DNA of 64,000 nt, taken from positions 1 to 64,000 of the forward strand of contig FOUN01000007.1 of NCBI GenBank assembly GCA_900114885.1, written 5' to 3'. A program made the translations under genes and the position numbers. The notes under the pieces were generated by a model. The model had not been told where the DNA came from. It did not search any database and was given only the letters and a program-made list of their open reading frames with translations. Shown piece by piece: positions 44,185 to 53,515 of the stretch. Position 1 is the first letter of the stretch; each line of letters opens with the position of its first letter. Origin of the DNA: Psychrobacillus psychrodurans. Lineage in GTDB: Bacteria > Bacillota > Bacilli > Bacillales_A > Planococcaceae.

Positions 44185-44255
44185 CGATATGAACATTTTA
44201 GTGTATGATATCGAAAGACAAAAAGAAAACGAGTTCTTAACAAGAGCTCATTTTC
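44185..44255 (-). promoter_or_regulatory. rpoB leader with terminator-like hairpin and second stem
   Basis: GAAAACGAGTTCTT (44225-44238) pairs with 44242-44255 with one mismatch, and TTTTT follows on the minus strand, as in an intrinsic terminator. Downstream, CGATAT/ATATCG (44185-44213) with an inner ACA/TGT forms a second stem. Both lie between the RsmC-like gene and rpoB. This can be the upstream operon's terminator or an attenuator of rpoB. A possible promoter (TTGAAT, then TATACT about 19 bases on) sits upstream. Confidence 0.55.
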
Positions 44256-44356
44256 GATTAACCAAACTTTTTCTCGGCCAGTATACCCATTTCTACTTGT
44301 TTTTATTCAAAAGGGCATACGTCCTCAAAATAATATTTTTGCATTTTATTATAATA

Positions 44357-44977
44357 TCATAGCGATTTTGTCAAGTCAATCTTTGTAGCTTTGATAATCC
44401 AATAACCTCTAGCTTTATCTACCACATCAACTTGACCAAAAATCTCTTCTAAATAACTAAAAGTTGATGGTGCCCCTTGTTTCTTTTGAATCACAACCCA
44501 CAATTCTCCCTTTGAAACTAACTTTTCATAGGATTCATTATAGAAACGAAAAATAGTTTCTTTCCCAGCGCGAATCGGTGGATTAGTTATAATAGCCGCA
44601 AAGTTCGCAGTGTCAACCGCTGACAATCCATCACTTTCATAGATTCGTACATTTTGTATCCCGTTAGCAGCAGCATTTTTTTCTGCAAGTTGGATTGCAC
44701 GTGTGTTAACATCTACCAAATGAACTGTTCTTTTCTCATTTGCTTTTGCAATAGAAAGACCTATCGGCCCATATCCACAGCCTATATCTAAAATTGAACC
44801 TTCTAGATCCGGCGCTTCAAAAGCATCGATTAATACACGGGAGCCAAAATCTACTTCGCTCTTACTAAATACACCTGCATCTGTTTCAAATCGGAAATTG
44901 TGCCCGAGCAACGTAAAATTCCAATGACGCGGTTTACTTTCCGTTTGAGGTTTCCTAGAGTAATAATGATCAGACAC
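44357..44977 (-). CDS. RsmC-like class I SAM methyltransferase (YbxB)
   Basis: A 206-residue methyltransferase: SAM-binding LDIGCGYGPIG and the catalytic-type NPPIR motif (ITNPPIRAG) of N6/N2 methylases acting on RNA. Similar to B. subtilis YbxB and the C-terminal half of 16S rRNA m2G1207 methylase RsmC. GTG at 44977 gives MSDHYYSR, matching the family, with GGAGG eight bases upstream; a TTG precedes it. It follows the rplL terminator, so expression probably needs readthrough. Confidence 0.88.
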   Translation of the reverse strand: MSDHYYSRKPQTESKPRHWNFTLLGHNFRFETDAGVFSKSEVDFGSRVLIDAFEAPDLEGSILDIGCGYGPIGLSIAKANEKRTVHLVDVNTRAIQLAEKNAAANGIQNVRIYESDGLSAVDTANFAAIITNPPIRAGKETIFRFYNESYEKLVSKGELWVVIQKKQGAPSTFSYLEEIFGQVDVVDKARGYWIIKATKIDLTKSL

Positions 44978-44999
44978 CAAATCACCCTCCGCAATACAT

Positions 45000-45036
45000 A
45001 CGAAGAAAAGCCCGTCGTTTACAGACGAGCTTTTTT
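45000..45036 (-). terminator. rplJ-rplL terminator
   Basis: AAGCCCGTC (45008-45016) pairs with GACGAGCTT (45024-45032) with one G-U pair, followed by TTTTCTTC on the minus strand. It lies 18 bases after the rplL stop. Confidence 0.8.
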
Positions 45037-45053
45037 CTTCGAATTGTACAAAA

Positions 45054-45416
45054 TTACTTAACTTCTACGCCTGCGCCAACTTCTTCAAGTTGTGCTTTGA
45101 AAGCTTCTGCTTCGTCTTTAGAAACGCCTTCTTTAAGAGCTTTTGGAGCGTTGTCAACTAATTCTTTAGCTTCTTTCAATCCAAGACCAGTGATTTCACG
45201 AACCACTTTGATTACTTTGATTTTTTGATCTCCAGCAGATGCTAGGATTACGTCAAAATCAGTTTTTTCTTCAGCAGCAGCAGCTCCGCCACCAGCAGCC
45301 ATTGCCATTGGAGCAGCAGCAGTAACACCGAATTCTTCTTCAATTGCTTTTACTAAGTCGTTTAATTCAAGAACTGTCATTGATTTGATAGCTTCTAAGA
45401 TTTGTTCGTTATTCAT
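45054..45416 (-). CDS. rplL: 50S ribosomal protein L7/L12
   Basis: A 120-residue stalk protein: N-terminal dimerisation helices, a flexible alanine-rich hinge ([15 protein letters not shown]) and the C-terminal factor-binding domain ([16 protein letters not shown]). It recruits EF-G, EF-Tu and IF2. Confidence 0.99.
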   Translation of the reverse strand: MNNEQILEAIKSMTVLELNDLVKAIEEEFGVTAAAPMAMAAGGGAAAAEEKTDFDVILASAGDQKIKVIKVVREITGLGLKEAKELVDNAPKALKEGVSKDEAEAFKAQLEEVGAGVEVK

Positions 45417-45485
45417 TATATTTTCCTCCTATTATGGATAATTTAGGCTATTAGCCTTTTAGTTGTGTTTAAGCCGCGTAATGAA

Positions 45486-45986
45486 TTATGCGCCTTGTTC
45501 TTCTTTTTGTTCTGCAACAGCTTTTGTTGCAAGCGCAAAGTTGCGCATTGGAGCTTGAAGTACTGAAAGAAGCATTGAAAGTAGTCCTTCGCGTGATGGA
45601 AGTTCTGCTAATGCTTTCACATCTTCAGCAGATGCTACAGTTCCTTCGATGATCCCAACTTTAATCTCAAGTTGTTCGTTCTTTTTAGCAAAATCATTAA
45701 TGATTTTAGCAGGGGCAATTACGTCTTCGTTAGAAAATGCTACAGCATTTGGACCAACAAGGCTTTCGTTAATCCCATCAACTCCAGCAATTTCAGTAGC
45801 ACGGCGTGTAAGTGAGTTTTTATAAACTTTGAATTCCACACCCGCTTCACGAAGTTGTTTACGTAATTCTGTTACTTGCGCAACGTTCAAACCGCGATAG
45901 TCAACAACTACTACGGAAGCAGCAGCTTTAAACTTTTCTGCAATTTCTTGAACTTGCACTTTTTTAGTTTCGATTGCTTTGTTCAT
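45486..45986 (-). CDS. rplJ: 50S ribosomal protein L10
   Basis: A 166-residue stalk base protein: [17 protein letters not shown] and a C-terminal helix that binds L7/L12 dimers. It is preceded by the L10 leader, to which the L10-L12 complex binds to repress its own operon. Confidence 0.98.
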   Translation of the reverse strand: MNKAIETKKVQVQEIAEKFKAAASVVVVDYRGLNVAQVTELRKQLREAGVEFKVYKNSLTRRATEIAGVDGINESLVGPNAVAFSNEDVIAPAKIINDFAKKNEQLEIKVGIIEGTVASAEDVKALAELPSREGLLSMLLSVLQAPMRNFALATKAVAEQKEEQGA

Positions 45987-46025
45987 CTTGGCACCTCCTA
46001 TAAGAATTGGCCATTTATACCGACA

Positions 46026-46150
46026 AAAGAAAAGCCTCTGTTCTACGAATAGACACAGAGGCAGAAAGTCATCATCTTAAAAGAATCTGAATTTACTTGT
46101 CCTCGGTAGGAAATTAAGCAGTTTATTGCTCCTACTGTCTTCGGTACAAA
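46026..46150 (-). ncRNA. L10 leader with attenuator hairpin
   Basis: Minus strand shows a conserved CCGAAGACAGTAGGAGC ... CTACCGAGGACA core (about 46096-46145), then a strong GCCTCTG/CAGAGGC hairpin (46034-46062) followed by TTTTCTTTT. This matches the Firmicute L10 (L12 stalk) leader: the complex binds the core and favours the terminator ahead of rplJ. Confidence 0.9.
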
Positions 46151-46172
46151 TGTATATTTAACAACAAAGGTC

Positions 46173-46201
46173 ATCTTAACAGACATCCCTTATACTGTCA
46201 A
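46173..46201 (-). promoter_or_regulatory. rplJL promoter (sigma-A)
   Basis: Consensus TTGACA (46196-46201) and TAAGAT (46173-46178) on the minus strand, 17 bases apart, a few bases beyond the rplA stop. Confidence 0.85.
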
Positions 46202-46204
46202 CTA

Positions 46205-46897
46205 TTATTTAATGGATTGAGTATCAACTTTTACAGCTGGTCCCATAGTAGTCGTGATATTCACTGACTTCATGTAAACACCTTTAGATGCTGCAGGCTT
46301 AGCTTTTTGAATTACATCAAATACTGCTAAGAAGTTTTCTACTAATTTATCGTCTTCAAAAGAAACTTTACCGATTGGAGCATGAATGATCCCTGCTTTT
46401 TCAGCACGGTATTCTACTTTACCAGCTTTGATCTCTTCGATAGCTTTTGTTACATCAAATGTAACTGTACCAGTTTTAGGGTTTGGCATTAAACCTTTTG
46501 GTCCAAGTACACGACCGATTTTACCAACTTCACCCATCATATCAGGTGTTGCAACGATTACATCGAAGTCAAACCATCCTTGTTGGATTTTGTTAATATA
46601 TTCAGTATCGCCCACATAATCTGCACCAGCAGCTTCTGCTTCTTTTAACTTTTCACCTTTAGCGAATACTAATACACGTTGAGTTTTACCAGTTCCGTTT
46701 GGAAGAACTACTGCTCCACGGATTTGTTGGTCATTTTTACGAGTATCGATTCCTAAACGGAAAGCAACTTCTACAGTCGCATCGAAGTTTACTGTGCTTG
46801 TTTTTTTAGCAAGCTCAATAGCTTCTTTAGCTGAGTATAATTTTGAAGCTTCTACTAATTTAGCTGCTTCTTGTAACTTTTTACCTTTGTTAGCCAT
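46205..46897 (-). CDS. rplA: 50S ribosomal protein L1
   Basis: A 230-residue protein of the L1 stalk that releases E-site t[18 protein letters not shown] start, [17 protein letters not shown] near two thirds, [14 protein letters not shown] at 46897 has GGAGGACA upstream; the longer frame has no site. Confidence 0.98.
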   Translation of the reverse strand: MANKGKKLQEAAKLVEASKLYSAKEAIELAKKTSTVNFDATVEVAFRLGIDTRKNDQQIRGAVVLPNGTGKTQRVLVFAKGEKLKEAEAAGADYVGDTEYINKIQQGWFDFDVIVATPDMMGEVGKIGRVLGPKGLMPNPKTGTVTFDVTKAIEEIKAGKVEYRAEKAGIIHAPIGKVSFEDDKLVENFLAVFDVIQKAKPAASKGVYMKSVNITTTMGPAVKVDTQSIK

Positions 46898-47025
46898 TAT
46901 AAATGTCCTCCTTGATAGTGGTTTTAGCGGAATAAACCTCCCACGTGTAAAGGTTGCAGTTATCCTATATGAACAACTACAACCTTCCAAAAAACAATGC
47001 GTCATATCAAAATGCACATTAAGTA

Positions 47026-47451
47026 TTAGTCTTCGATCGTAATACCCATGCTGCGTGCAGTACCTTCAACCATTAACATAGCTGCTTCAACAGATGCTGC
47101 GTTTAAATCTGGCATTTTTTGTTCTGCGATTTCGCGAACTTTTTCACGTTTCACTGTCGCCACTTTTACGCGGTTCGGTTCACCTGATCCAGATTGAATA
47201 CCTGCTGCTACTTTAAGTAACACTGCTGCCGGCGGAGTTTTTGTAATGAAAGTAAATGAACGATCTTCAAATACAGAAATTTCAACCGGAATGATTAGAC
47301 CTGCTTGATCAGCAGTACGTGCGTTGAACTCCTTACAGAATCCCATGATGTTAACACCTGCTTGACCCAATGCTGGACCAACCGGCGGTGCTGGATTTGC
47401 TTTACCAGCAGGAATTTGTAATTTAACAACTTTAATCACTTTTTTAGCCAC
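47026..47451 (-). CDS. rplK: 50S ribosomal protein L11
   Basis: A 141-residue GTPase-centre protein ([33 protein letters not shown]), with a C-terminal RNA-binding domain holding GTARSMGI. I use the GTG at 47451, giving MAKKVIK, because GGAGG lies eight bases before it. Confidence 0.97.
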   Translation of the reverse strand: MAKKVIKVVKLQIPAGKANPAPPVGPALGQAGVNIMGFCKEFNARTADQAGLIIPVEISVFEDRSFTFITKTPPAAVLLKVAAGIQSGSGEPNRVKVATVKREKVREIAEQKMPDLNAASVEAAMLMVEGTARSMGITIED

Positions 47452-47580
47452 GAGACACACCTCCTTAAGTCCGTGATGTGGTAATTGGGTTGCCCCTCCC
47501 ACTCAAATATCTGTCTCTCAGCTCTGCGCTGATAACATTAGAAAAATTAATACAGACCCATTTTCAGTCTGACCTTTGAA

Positions 47581-47609
47581 ATGATATCACTATTCTCCAC
47601 CTTTAGCAA
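47581..47609 (-). promoter_or_regulatory. rplK-rplA promoter (sigma-A)
   Basis: TTGCTA (47604-47609) and TATCAT (47581-47586) on the minus strand, 17 bases apart, with TGA before the -10 as an extended element. It leaves a leader of about 120 bases holding a small CAGAC/GTCTG stem. Confidence 0.75.
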
Positions 47610-47622
47610 GTGGAAACATAAA

Positions 47623-48156
47623 TTATATTTTAATAACTTGTTCGAAATCTAGTTCCATATTAGTTTCTCGACCAAACATATCTACAGATACAGTTACTTT
47701 ACCTTTATCTGTATCAATCACTTCTACTTTTCCTTGGAAGTGCGCAAACGGCCCTTCTAATACTTCCACCAATTCTCCAACTGTAAAGTCTACTTCGACA
47801 ACACGTTCTGCGTCACCCATTTGTTTAAGCATAGATTGAACTTCTTCCGGTGCCAGAGGTGTTGGTTTTGTTCCACCACCTGATGAACCAAGGAATCCAG
47901 TTACACCTGGTGTATTTCTAACCACATACCATGCATCATCTGTCATAATAAGTTCAACAAAAACATAACCTGGAAAAGTTTTTCTAACAACAACACGTTT
48001 TTTGCCGTCTTTAAAATCCGTCTCCTCTTGCTCTGGGATATATACACGGAATATTTTATCCGACATACCCATTGTTTCTACTCGTTTTTCTAAGTTTGCT
48101 TTTACTTTGTTTTCATACCCCGAGTAAGTATGAACAACATACCAATTTTTTTCCAT
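47623..48156 (-). CDS. nusG: Transcription termination/antitermination factor NusG
   Basis: A 177-residue protein: NGN domain (EKNWYVVHTYSGYENKVK) and a C-terminal KOW domain (GPFAHFQGKVEVIDTDKGKV, partly quoted). NusG binds RNA polymerase and links it to ribosomes. The ATG at 48156 matches family starts, but its nearest strong ribosome-binding site (AAGGAGGGG) is about 22 bases upstream, with a GACTAGTC palindrome between; no nearer in-frame start exists. Confidence 0.96.
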   Translation of the reverse strand: MEKNWYVVHTYSGYENKVKANLEKRVETMGMSDKIFRVYIPEQEETDFKDGKKRVVVRKTFPGYVFVELIMTDDAWYVVRNTPGVTGFLGSSGGGTKPTPLAPEEVQSMLKQMGDAERVVEVDFTVGELVEVLEGPFAHFQGKVEVIDTDKGKVTVSVDMFGRETNMELDFEQVIKI

Positions 48157-48202
48157 AGTGTCAGGACTAGTCGTCCGTCCCCTCCTTTTCTCAAGACAAA
48201 TG

Positions 48203-48232
48203 AAAAAACCCGTTCGTTTAATAAGACGGGCT
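48203..48232 (-). terminator. Terminator or attenuator between secE and nusG
   Basis: AGCCCGT pairs with ACGGGTT on the minus strand, followed by TTTTTC. It stands just upstream of the nusG ribosome-binding site, so part of the transcription from sigH/secE probably stops here. Confidence 0.7.
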
Positions 48233-48258
48233 ATTTTCAAATATTTACATGCTACTTA

Positions 48259-48444
48259 TTATAACGCTAAATACCAACGGAACAATTCAGATACCCCTAA
48301 ATCAACCAAAGCAAAAAATACAGCCATTGCTGCAACAGTAGCAAGCACAATTACAGTGTATTTAGCAAGCTCTTTGCGTTTAGGCCAACTTACTTTTCTC
48401 ATTTCACTCATTACATTTTTGAAAAACCCACCAACATTAGCCAT
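48259..48444 (-). CDS. secE: Preprotein translocase subunit SecE
   Basis: A 61-residue protein with one helix: FFKNVMSEMRKVSWPKRKEL amphipathic segment then a transmembrane helix. It clamps SecY. Start at MANVGGFF; GGGGG lies upstream, and a TTG seven codons earlier is less likely. Confidence 0.95.
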   Translation of the reverse strand: MANVGGFFKNVMSEMRKVSWPKRKELAKYTVIVLATVAAMAVFFALVDLGVSELFRWYLAL

Positions 48445-48484
48445 TTTAGCTAAACCCCCACACAAGAAATCTATATTACTTTAT

Positions 48485-48634
48485 TCATAACGTTTGTTTA
48501 TGAAGCGTATGCACATTACAATGTGCACAATACTTTTTACGTTCAATTCGGATTGTTACATTCTCTTTAGATGCAGGAACCGTGTAATTACGGTTGCCAC
48601 ATTGAACACAACTTAAGACAATCTTCTTCACCAT
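48485..48634 (-). CDS. rpmGB: 50S ribosomal protein L33 (zinc-binding form)
   Basis: A 49-residue protein with two CxxC pairs (CVQC, CAHC) that hold zinc. ATG at 48634 follows AAAGGTG; upstream in-frame ATGs lie within the sigH spacer. Adjacent to secE as in other Bacillales. Confidence 0.95.
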   Translation of the reverse strand: MVKKIVLSCVQCGNRNYTVPASKENVTIRIERKKYCAHCNVHTLHKQTL

Positions 48635-48709
48635 AATATCACCTTTTTTCGGCGTATAAGTCTTTTTCAAGATTATCATCTTACACATTCCATGTCAACA
48701 AAATCCCAG

Positions 48710-49351
48710 TTATGCATAATTACTACCAATCTCCATATAGCGTTCTAGTTTACGCTTTACTCGTTGTAATGCGTTGTCGATCGACTTTACATGACGATTC
48801 AATTCTTCGGAAATTTCTTGATATGATTGGCCATCCAAGTATAAGGCAAGTACTTGTTGTTCCAGCTCACTTAATATTTCAGCCATCTTACCTTCCATGT
48901 AATCAAAATCTTCTCGATTGATGATTAATTCCTCTGGATCATCTATTACCGAACCTGCAATCATATCCATCAAAGTTCGATCAGATTCTTCATCATATAT
49001 AGGTTTATCCAATGATACATAGGAATTTAGCGGTATATGCTTTTGACGTGTAGCTGTTTTGATAGCGGTTATTATTTGTCGAGTAATACATAATTCGGCA
49101 AATGCTCGGAAAGAAGCAAGTTTCTCCTCCCTAAAATCCCGAATCGCCTTATACAATCCGATCATTCCCTCTTGTAGAATATCCTCTTTGTCTGCCCCTA
49201 TCAAAAAGTATGATCTTCCCTTCATACGGACGAAAGAACGATATTTTGTTATTAAAAAATCTAGCGCTTCAGTGTTTCCTTGATGAACCATCTCTACAAG
49301 CTCTTCATCTAGTAAACTATCGAATTGTAGAATCTGCTCTGTCTTTTCCAA
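48710..49351 (-). CDS. sigH: RNA polymerase sigma-H factor
   Basis: A 213-residue sigma-70-family factor. Region 2 carries DFLITKYRSFVRMKGRSYF and ADKEDILQEGMIGLYKAIRDF; region 4 has LDGQSYQEISEELNRHVKSI. Sigma-H directs early sporulation and transition-state genes. The TTG at 49351 is preferred (GAGGTGA upstream); an earlier TTG at 49372 lacks a good site. Confidence 0.95.
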   Translation of the reverse strand: MEKTEQILQFDSLLDEELVEMVHQGNTEALDFLITKYRSFVRMKGRSYFLIGADKEDILQEGMIGLYKAIRDFREEKLASFRAFAELCITRQIITAIKTATRQKHIPLNSYVSLDKPIYDEESDRTLMDMIAGSVIDDPEELIINREDFDYMEGKMAEILSELEQQVLALYLDGQSYQEISEELNRHVKSIDNALQRVKRKLERYMEIGSNYA

Positions 49352-49419
49352 TGAAGTCACCTCAGCTAACAAGAATATTATTCCAATTATACAGGAAGAA
49401 AATTTATAGCGTCAATGAA

Positions 49420-49929
49420 TCATTTCATTCCTCTTCGCCATTTTTCGAAAATTTCTGCAACTTCTGCCGTTAATGGAATATTAGAAGCAGGCTTGTCATT
49501 CTGAATACTCTTCACTTTTTTTGTTATTTTGGAAGAAATGGACAACATCTCAATTTCTAATTCTCTTGCTGATTTTCGTAGGGCACCCTGACCAAATATA
49601 ACTCGTTGCTCGGTCAAATCGGATGTAGCTACATAAATTTGAACTCTTCTACTACTCAATTCTTTCGTTAACTTTTCAATGCGTTCATCTGCAATTTCGT
49701 TTTTCCGCGTATAAATAACTTCCACGTTGTACTTTTTCTTTTTATTTTCAATACCAGGTACTAAGTGCGCATCAAAGACCACAATCACTCGAATACCTGT
49801 ATATGCTTTGTATTCAGCCATCAGCTCAATCAAACGGTCTCTAGCGTCCAGTAATTTTACTTCTTTTAACTTCCTTAGCTCGCTCCATGCGCCGATGATA
49901 TTATATCCATCGACAAGTAGAATTTGCAT
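49420..49929 (-). CDS. rae1: NYN-domain ribosome-associated endonuclease Rae1 (YacP)
   Basis: A 169-residue NYN/PIN-like nuclease: LLVDGYNIIGAW (acidic site) and VVFDAH, then IYVATSDLTEQ. In B. subtilis Rae1 cuts mRNA on translating ribosomes. It starts five bases after rlmB ends, as expected for the locus. Confidence 0.9.
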   Translation of the reverse strand: MQILLVDGYNIIGAWSELRKLKEVKLLDARDRLIELMAEYKAYTGIRVIVVFDAHLVPGIENKKKKYNVEVIYTRKNEIADERIEKLTKELSSRRVQIYVATSDLTEQRVIFGQGALRKSARELEIEMLSISSKITKKVKSIQNDKPASNIPLTAEVAEIFEKWRRGMK

Positions 49930-49933
49930 CTTC

Positions 49934-50704
49934 TTATCCTTTTAACGGATTTCTTACGCGCCATATCTCATACAACAAAACAGAAGCAGCAACCGACGCA
50001 TTAAGACTCGTTACATGACCGACCATTGGCAAATAGTAAAGAAAATCACACTTTTCTTTTAGCAGTCGACTCATTCCTTTTCCTTCGCTACCAATAATAA
50101 GAGCTAGTGGAAGTGTTGCATCCATATTTCGATAATCAGTAGACTTCGCCGCATCTGTTCCTGCAATCCAAACGCCACGGTCTTTTAGCTCATCTACTGT
50201 TTGAGCCAGGTTACCCGCACGATAGACTGGAATATGTTCGATAGCTCCCGTGGAAGCCTTTGCAACTACCGCTGTTAGTCCAACCGCTCTTCTTTTAGGA
50301 ATAATAATTCCATGCGCCCCTATGGCATCTGCCGTTCTCATTATAGAACCAAGATTATGGGGATCTTCAATTTCATCTAGAATAATAAAAAGAGGATCCT
50401 CTTTTTTGCTAGCCGCCAGCTCAAATAAATCATCTAATTCTGCATAACGATATGCAGCAACCGACGCGACTATCCCCTGGTGGTTTGCATCAGTTAAGTT
50501 ATCGAGCTTCTTTTTAGGTACGAACTGCACGATTATTCCAGCATCTTTAGCTAATTGAATAATTTCAGATACACCACTTTTTTGGATGCCTTCTGCTAGC
50601 CAAACTTTGTTCATATCTCTACCGGCACGAAGGGCTTCAACAACAGGATTTTTCCCTGCTATAAGTTCACCAGTTTGCTCAACTTGATCATTTTTTTCTG
50701 TCAT
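49934..50704 (-). CDS. rlmB: 23S rRNA (guanosine-2'-O)-methyltransferase RlmB
   Basis: A 256-residue SpoU/TrmH-family enzyme. Motif 1 lies in DPHNLGSIMRTADAIGAHG, motif 2 in LALIIGSEGKGMS, and motif 3 in VTSLNASVAASVLLYE. These form the SAM-binding trefoil knot. Stop and start touch mrnC upstream. Confidence 0.95.
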   Translation of the reverse strand: MTEKNDQVEQTGELIAGKNPVVEALRAGRDMNKVWLAEGIQKSGVSEIIQLAKDAGIIVQFVPKKKLDNLTDANHQGIVASVAAYRYAELDDLFELAASKKEDPLFIILDEIEDPHNLGSIMRTADAIGAHGIIIPKRRAVGLTAVVAKASTGAIEHIPVYRAGNLAQTVDELKDRGVWIAGTDAAKSTDYRNMDATLPLALIIGSEGKGMSRLLKEKCDFLYYLPMVGHVTSLNASVAASVLLYEIWRVRNPLKG

Positions 50705-51124
50705 TTATTTGTTCGCCCCTTTCTGTTTATCTATAAAGTCAATCGAAAAATGTAACACTTCTTGTAAACGCTCTGTTTGTCCACTTAAGTATAGACTCCC
50801 GATGACCGCTTCAAACGCAGTACTATGATGATAAGTAATAACGTCCGTATTTTTAGGTACAGATCCAGATTTCGCATTACGCCCTCTTCGTAGGACTGCT
50901 TGTTCATCTTCCGATAAAAACTCTTTGTCCAGCATCTCTTTCACAATCGTCGCTTGTGCTTTTGCAGATACATAGTTAGTAGCTTCTTTGTGTAAAATAT
51001 TTGGTCGAACCCGCCCAGAGCGGATGAGGTGTTCCCGAACGACCTGTTCGAAAACAGCATCACCCATATAAGCAAGTGCTAAAGAATTTAGTTGTTTTAC
51101 ATCTGATAATGTTAAGTTTTCCAC
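50705..51124 (-). CDS. mrnC: Mini-ribonuclease III MrnC
   Basis: A 139-residue RNase III-domain protein without a dsRNA-binding domain. [18 protein letters not shown] holds the catalytic Glu/Asp. It matures 23S rRNA ends in Firmicutes. It ends one base before rlmB starts. Confidence 0.94.
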   Translation of the reverse strand: MENLTLSDVKQLNSLALAYMGDAVFEQVVREHLIRSGRVRPNILHKEATNYVSAKAQATIVKEMLDKEFLSEDEQAVLRRGRNAKSGSVPKNTDVITYHHSTAFEAVIGSLYLSGQTERLQEVLHFSIDFIDKQKGANK

Positions 51125-51128
51125 AAGT

Positions 51129-52529
51129 TTATCCTCTTTTCCATCGAATACCCTGTGCAGTATCTTCCAAAATAATATTTAACTCTTTTAATTGATCTCT
51201 AATTTCATCGGCACGGGTAAAGTTACGATCCTTCCTTGCTTGATTTCGTTCTTCGATCAATGCATCGATTTCTTCATCTAATACTTCTTTTTCCTTAGCA
51301 AGCGTTAGTCCAAGTACAGCTGTCAAATCATCCATATCTGCTATAAATTGTTTCAATACGGATTCAGATGTTTGTTTTTCTTGTAAATAAGTATTCGCAA
51401 GTTTCGACAATTCGAAAATAGCTGCAATCCCATTTGCTGTATTAAAATCATCATCCATCGCTGTTTCAAACTGTACTTTTACAGCCGCAATTTTTTGTAG
51501 CCAAATATCGTCATGGTCTCCTAAATTTGCAGTAGTACTTAAGCGATGAACTAAGTTATCATAAGCAGTCTGTATACGGTCCAAACCAGCCTCTGCTTGC
51601 TCCACCAATTCTTTTGAATAGTTAATTGGGTTTCGATAATGAACACTCAACATGAAGAGACGCAATATTTGAGGGTCAATTTGCTGACGAATATCATTTA
51701 CCAATACAAAATTACCTAGTGATTTTGACATTTTTTCATTATCTATATTTATATATCCATTATGCATCCAATATCTTGCGAATGTCTTTCCAGTTCTAGC
51801 TTCTGACTGAGCAATTTCATTTTCATGGTGAGGGAAAGTTAGATCCTGCCCTCCAGCATGAATATCAATTGTATCTCCTAATATTTCTCTTGCCATTACA
51901 GAACATTCGATGTGCCACCCAGGACGTCCTTGACCCCAAGGGCTTTCCCAGAAAATTTCTCCAGGTTTTGCAGCTTTCCAAAGTGCAAAGTCAAGTGCAT
52001 CTTCTTTTTTCTCACCAGTTTCAATACGGGCACCGACTTTTAAATCGTCTACAGATTGATGAGAAAGCTTACCGTATCCATCAAATTTTCTAGTACGGTA
52101 ATATACATCCCCTTGTGACTCGTATGCATAGCCTTTTTCTTCTAATACTTTTATAAATTCTATAATTTGATCCATGTGATCCGTTACACGAGGATGTGAG
52201 TCTGCTCGATTGCAGCCAAGAGCCTCTACGTCTGCATAATAAGCATTGATAAAACGTTCTGTAAGCTCGGAGACCTCTTCCCCCAGTTCGTTGGCCGCTT
52301 TAATAATTTTGTCATCCACGTCTGTGAAGTTAGAAACGTATGTCACATCATATCCACGATATTGTAGATACTTTCTTACCGTATCATATACAATTACAGG
52401 TCGAGCATTCCCTATATGAATATAATTGTAAACAGTTGGTCCACATACATACATTTTGACCTTGCCTTCTTCGAGTGGAATAAATGGTTCTTTTTCACGC
52501 TTTAATGTATTAAAAATTTGGATTGTCAT
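51129..52529 (-). CDS. cysS: Cysteinyl-tRNA synthetase
   Basis: A 466-residue class I synthetase: HIGNARPV (HIGH-type), CxxD zinc ligands in MYVCGPTVY and IECSVMA, and KMSKSLGN. Start overlaps the cysE stop by four bases. It belongs to the T-box-controlled cysteine operon. Confidence 0.98.
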   Translation of the reverse strand: MTIQIFNTLKREKEPFIPLEEGKVKMYVCGPTVYNYIHIGNARPVIVYDTVRKYLQYRGYDVTYVSNFTDVDDKIIKAANELGEEVSELTERFINAYYADVEALGCNRADSHPRVTDHMDQIIEFIKVLEEKGYAYESQGDVYYRTRKFDGYGKLSHQSVDDLKVGARIETGEKKEDALDFALWKAAKPGEIFWESPWGQGRPGWHIECSVMAREILGDTIDIHAGGQDLTFPHHENEIAQSEARTGKTFARYWMHNGYINIDNEKMSKSLGNFVLVNDIRQQIDPQILRLFMLSVHYRNPINYSKELVEQAEAGLDRIQTAYDNLVHRLSTTANLGDHDDIWLQKIAAVKVQFETAMDDDFNTANGIAAIFELSKLANTYLQEKQTSESVLKQFIADMDDLTAVLGLTLAKEKEVLDEEIDALIEERNQARKDRNFTRADEIRDQLKELNIILEDTAQGIRWKRG

Positions 52530-53182
52530 GACCAGTTTCTCTCCTTTTCTTTCGTTAAATGGTCTATTTCTTTTTGTAGATCTTCTATTTTATCTTCCAT
52601 TTGTTTACATCGATCAGTAAACGGATCAGGCAGGTCCTGATGATCGAGATTCCGTTTCACTTTTACACCATTTTGAATTACAACTACACCTGGAATACCA
52701 ACTACAGTAGAATTAGTAGGTACATCTTTCAATACAACCGACCCAGCTCCTACTTTACTATTTTCACCAATTGTAATCGATCCTAATACTTTTGCTCCTG
52801 TAGCAATTAGTACATTATTATGAAGCGTGGGATGTCTCTTCCCTTTTTCTTTCCCGGTACCACCTAATGTGACACCTTGGTAGATAGTGCAATCATCTCC
52901 AATTTCACAAGTTTCTCCGATGACTACACCCGATCCATGATCGATAAAAAAGCGTCTCCCAATTGTTGCACCCGGGTGAATTTCGACACCTGTAAAAAAT
53001 CTACTAACTTGTGAAACTGCACGTGCTAGAAAAAAAAGATTCTTTTTAAATAATGCATGTGCAATGCGGTGGCTCCAAATCGCATGAAGTCCCGCGTATG
53101 TTAATATAACCTCTAGCTTACTATTTGCTGCTGGATCTTGTTCAAATACTACCGCAATATCTTCTTTCATTCGATCGAACAC
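52526..53182 (-). CDS. cysE: Serine O-acetyltransferase CysE
   Basis: A 218-residue enzyme that acetylates serine for cysteine synthesis. [20 protein letters not shown] begins the left-handed beta-helix of hexapeptide repeats, with [10 protein letters not shown] at the active site. The GTG at 53182 (MFDRMKEDI) has AGGGAGG seven bases upstream; the longer frame enters the T-box. Confidence 0.96.
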   Translation of the reverse strand: MFDRMKEDIAVVFEQDPAANSKLEVILTYAGLHAIWSHRIAHALFKKNLFFLARAVSQVSRFFTGVEIHPGATIGRRFFIDHGSGVVIGETCEIGDDCTIYQGVTLGGTGKEKGKRHPTLHNNVLIATGAKVLGSITIGENSKVGAGSVVLKDVPTNSTVVGIPGVVVIQNGVKVKRNLDHQDLPDPFTDRCKQMEDKIEDLQKEIDHLTKEKERNWS

Positions 53183-53212
53183 AAGGATTCCTCCCTTCAT
53201 TTTTTTCCATAA

Positions 53213-53440
53213 AAAAAGTCTCTGTCTATAAATATAGACAGAGACGCAGTTAGCGCGGTTCCACTCTGATTGGAAAAATATAAATACTTTCCCCACTTTG
53301 CATCTTTAACGCAGATGTTACGTTCAGCCTACTTAGAAGTTCGGCATGACGCTCGGAGGTGCATTTCAGTAACTCGTAGGCTCAGACCACTTTCAGCCGG
53401 TGATGGTCCTCTCTAAAGAACGTGCGTTACTTACTTCTCC
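53213..53440 (-). ncRNA. Cysteine T-box riboswitch with terminator
   Basis: Minus strand shows a Stem I region (AGTAAGTAACGCACG... GAGTTACTG), a specifier bulge reading AAATGCACC with the UGC cysteine codon at 53361-53363, the T-box AGAGTGGAACCGCG (about 53253-53266), and a terminator stem GTCTCTGTC/GACAGAGAC (53218-53244) followed by a T run. Uncharged cysteine tRNA would stabilise the antiterminator and turn on cysE-cysS. The rest of 53183-53515 holds the promoter area, with no gene; TTGACT just after gltX is a candidate -35. Confidence 0.95.
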
Positions 53441-53515
53441 TCTTCTTCGCTTTGCTATTCTTTTTACTTCGAATTTGTATCACCATTTTCACACCTTGTT
53501 AGGGGAAAGTCAATC

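Noticed and set aside
53183-53296. Extended cysE N-terminus
   Set aside because: The extension is the T-box read in frame.
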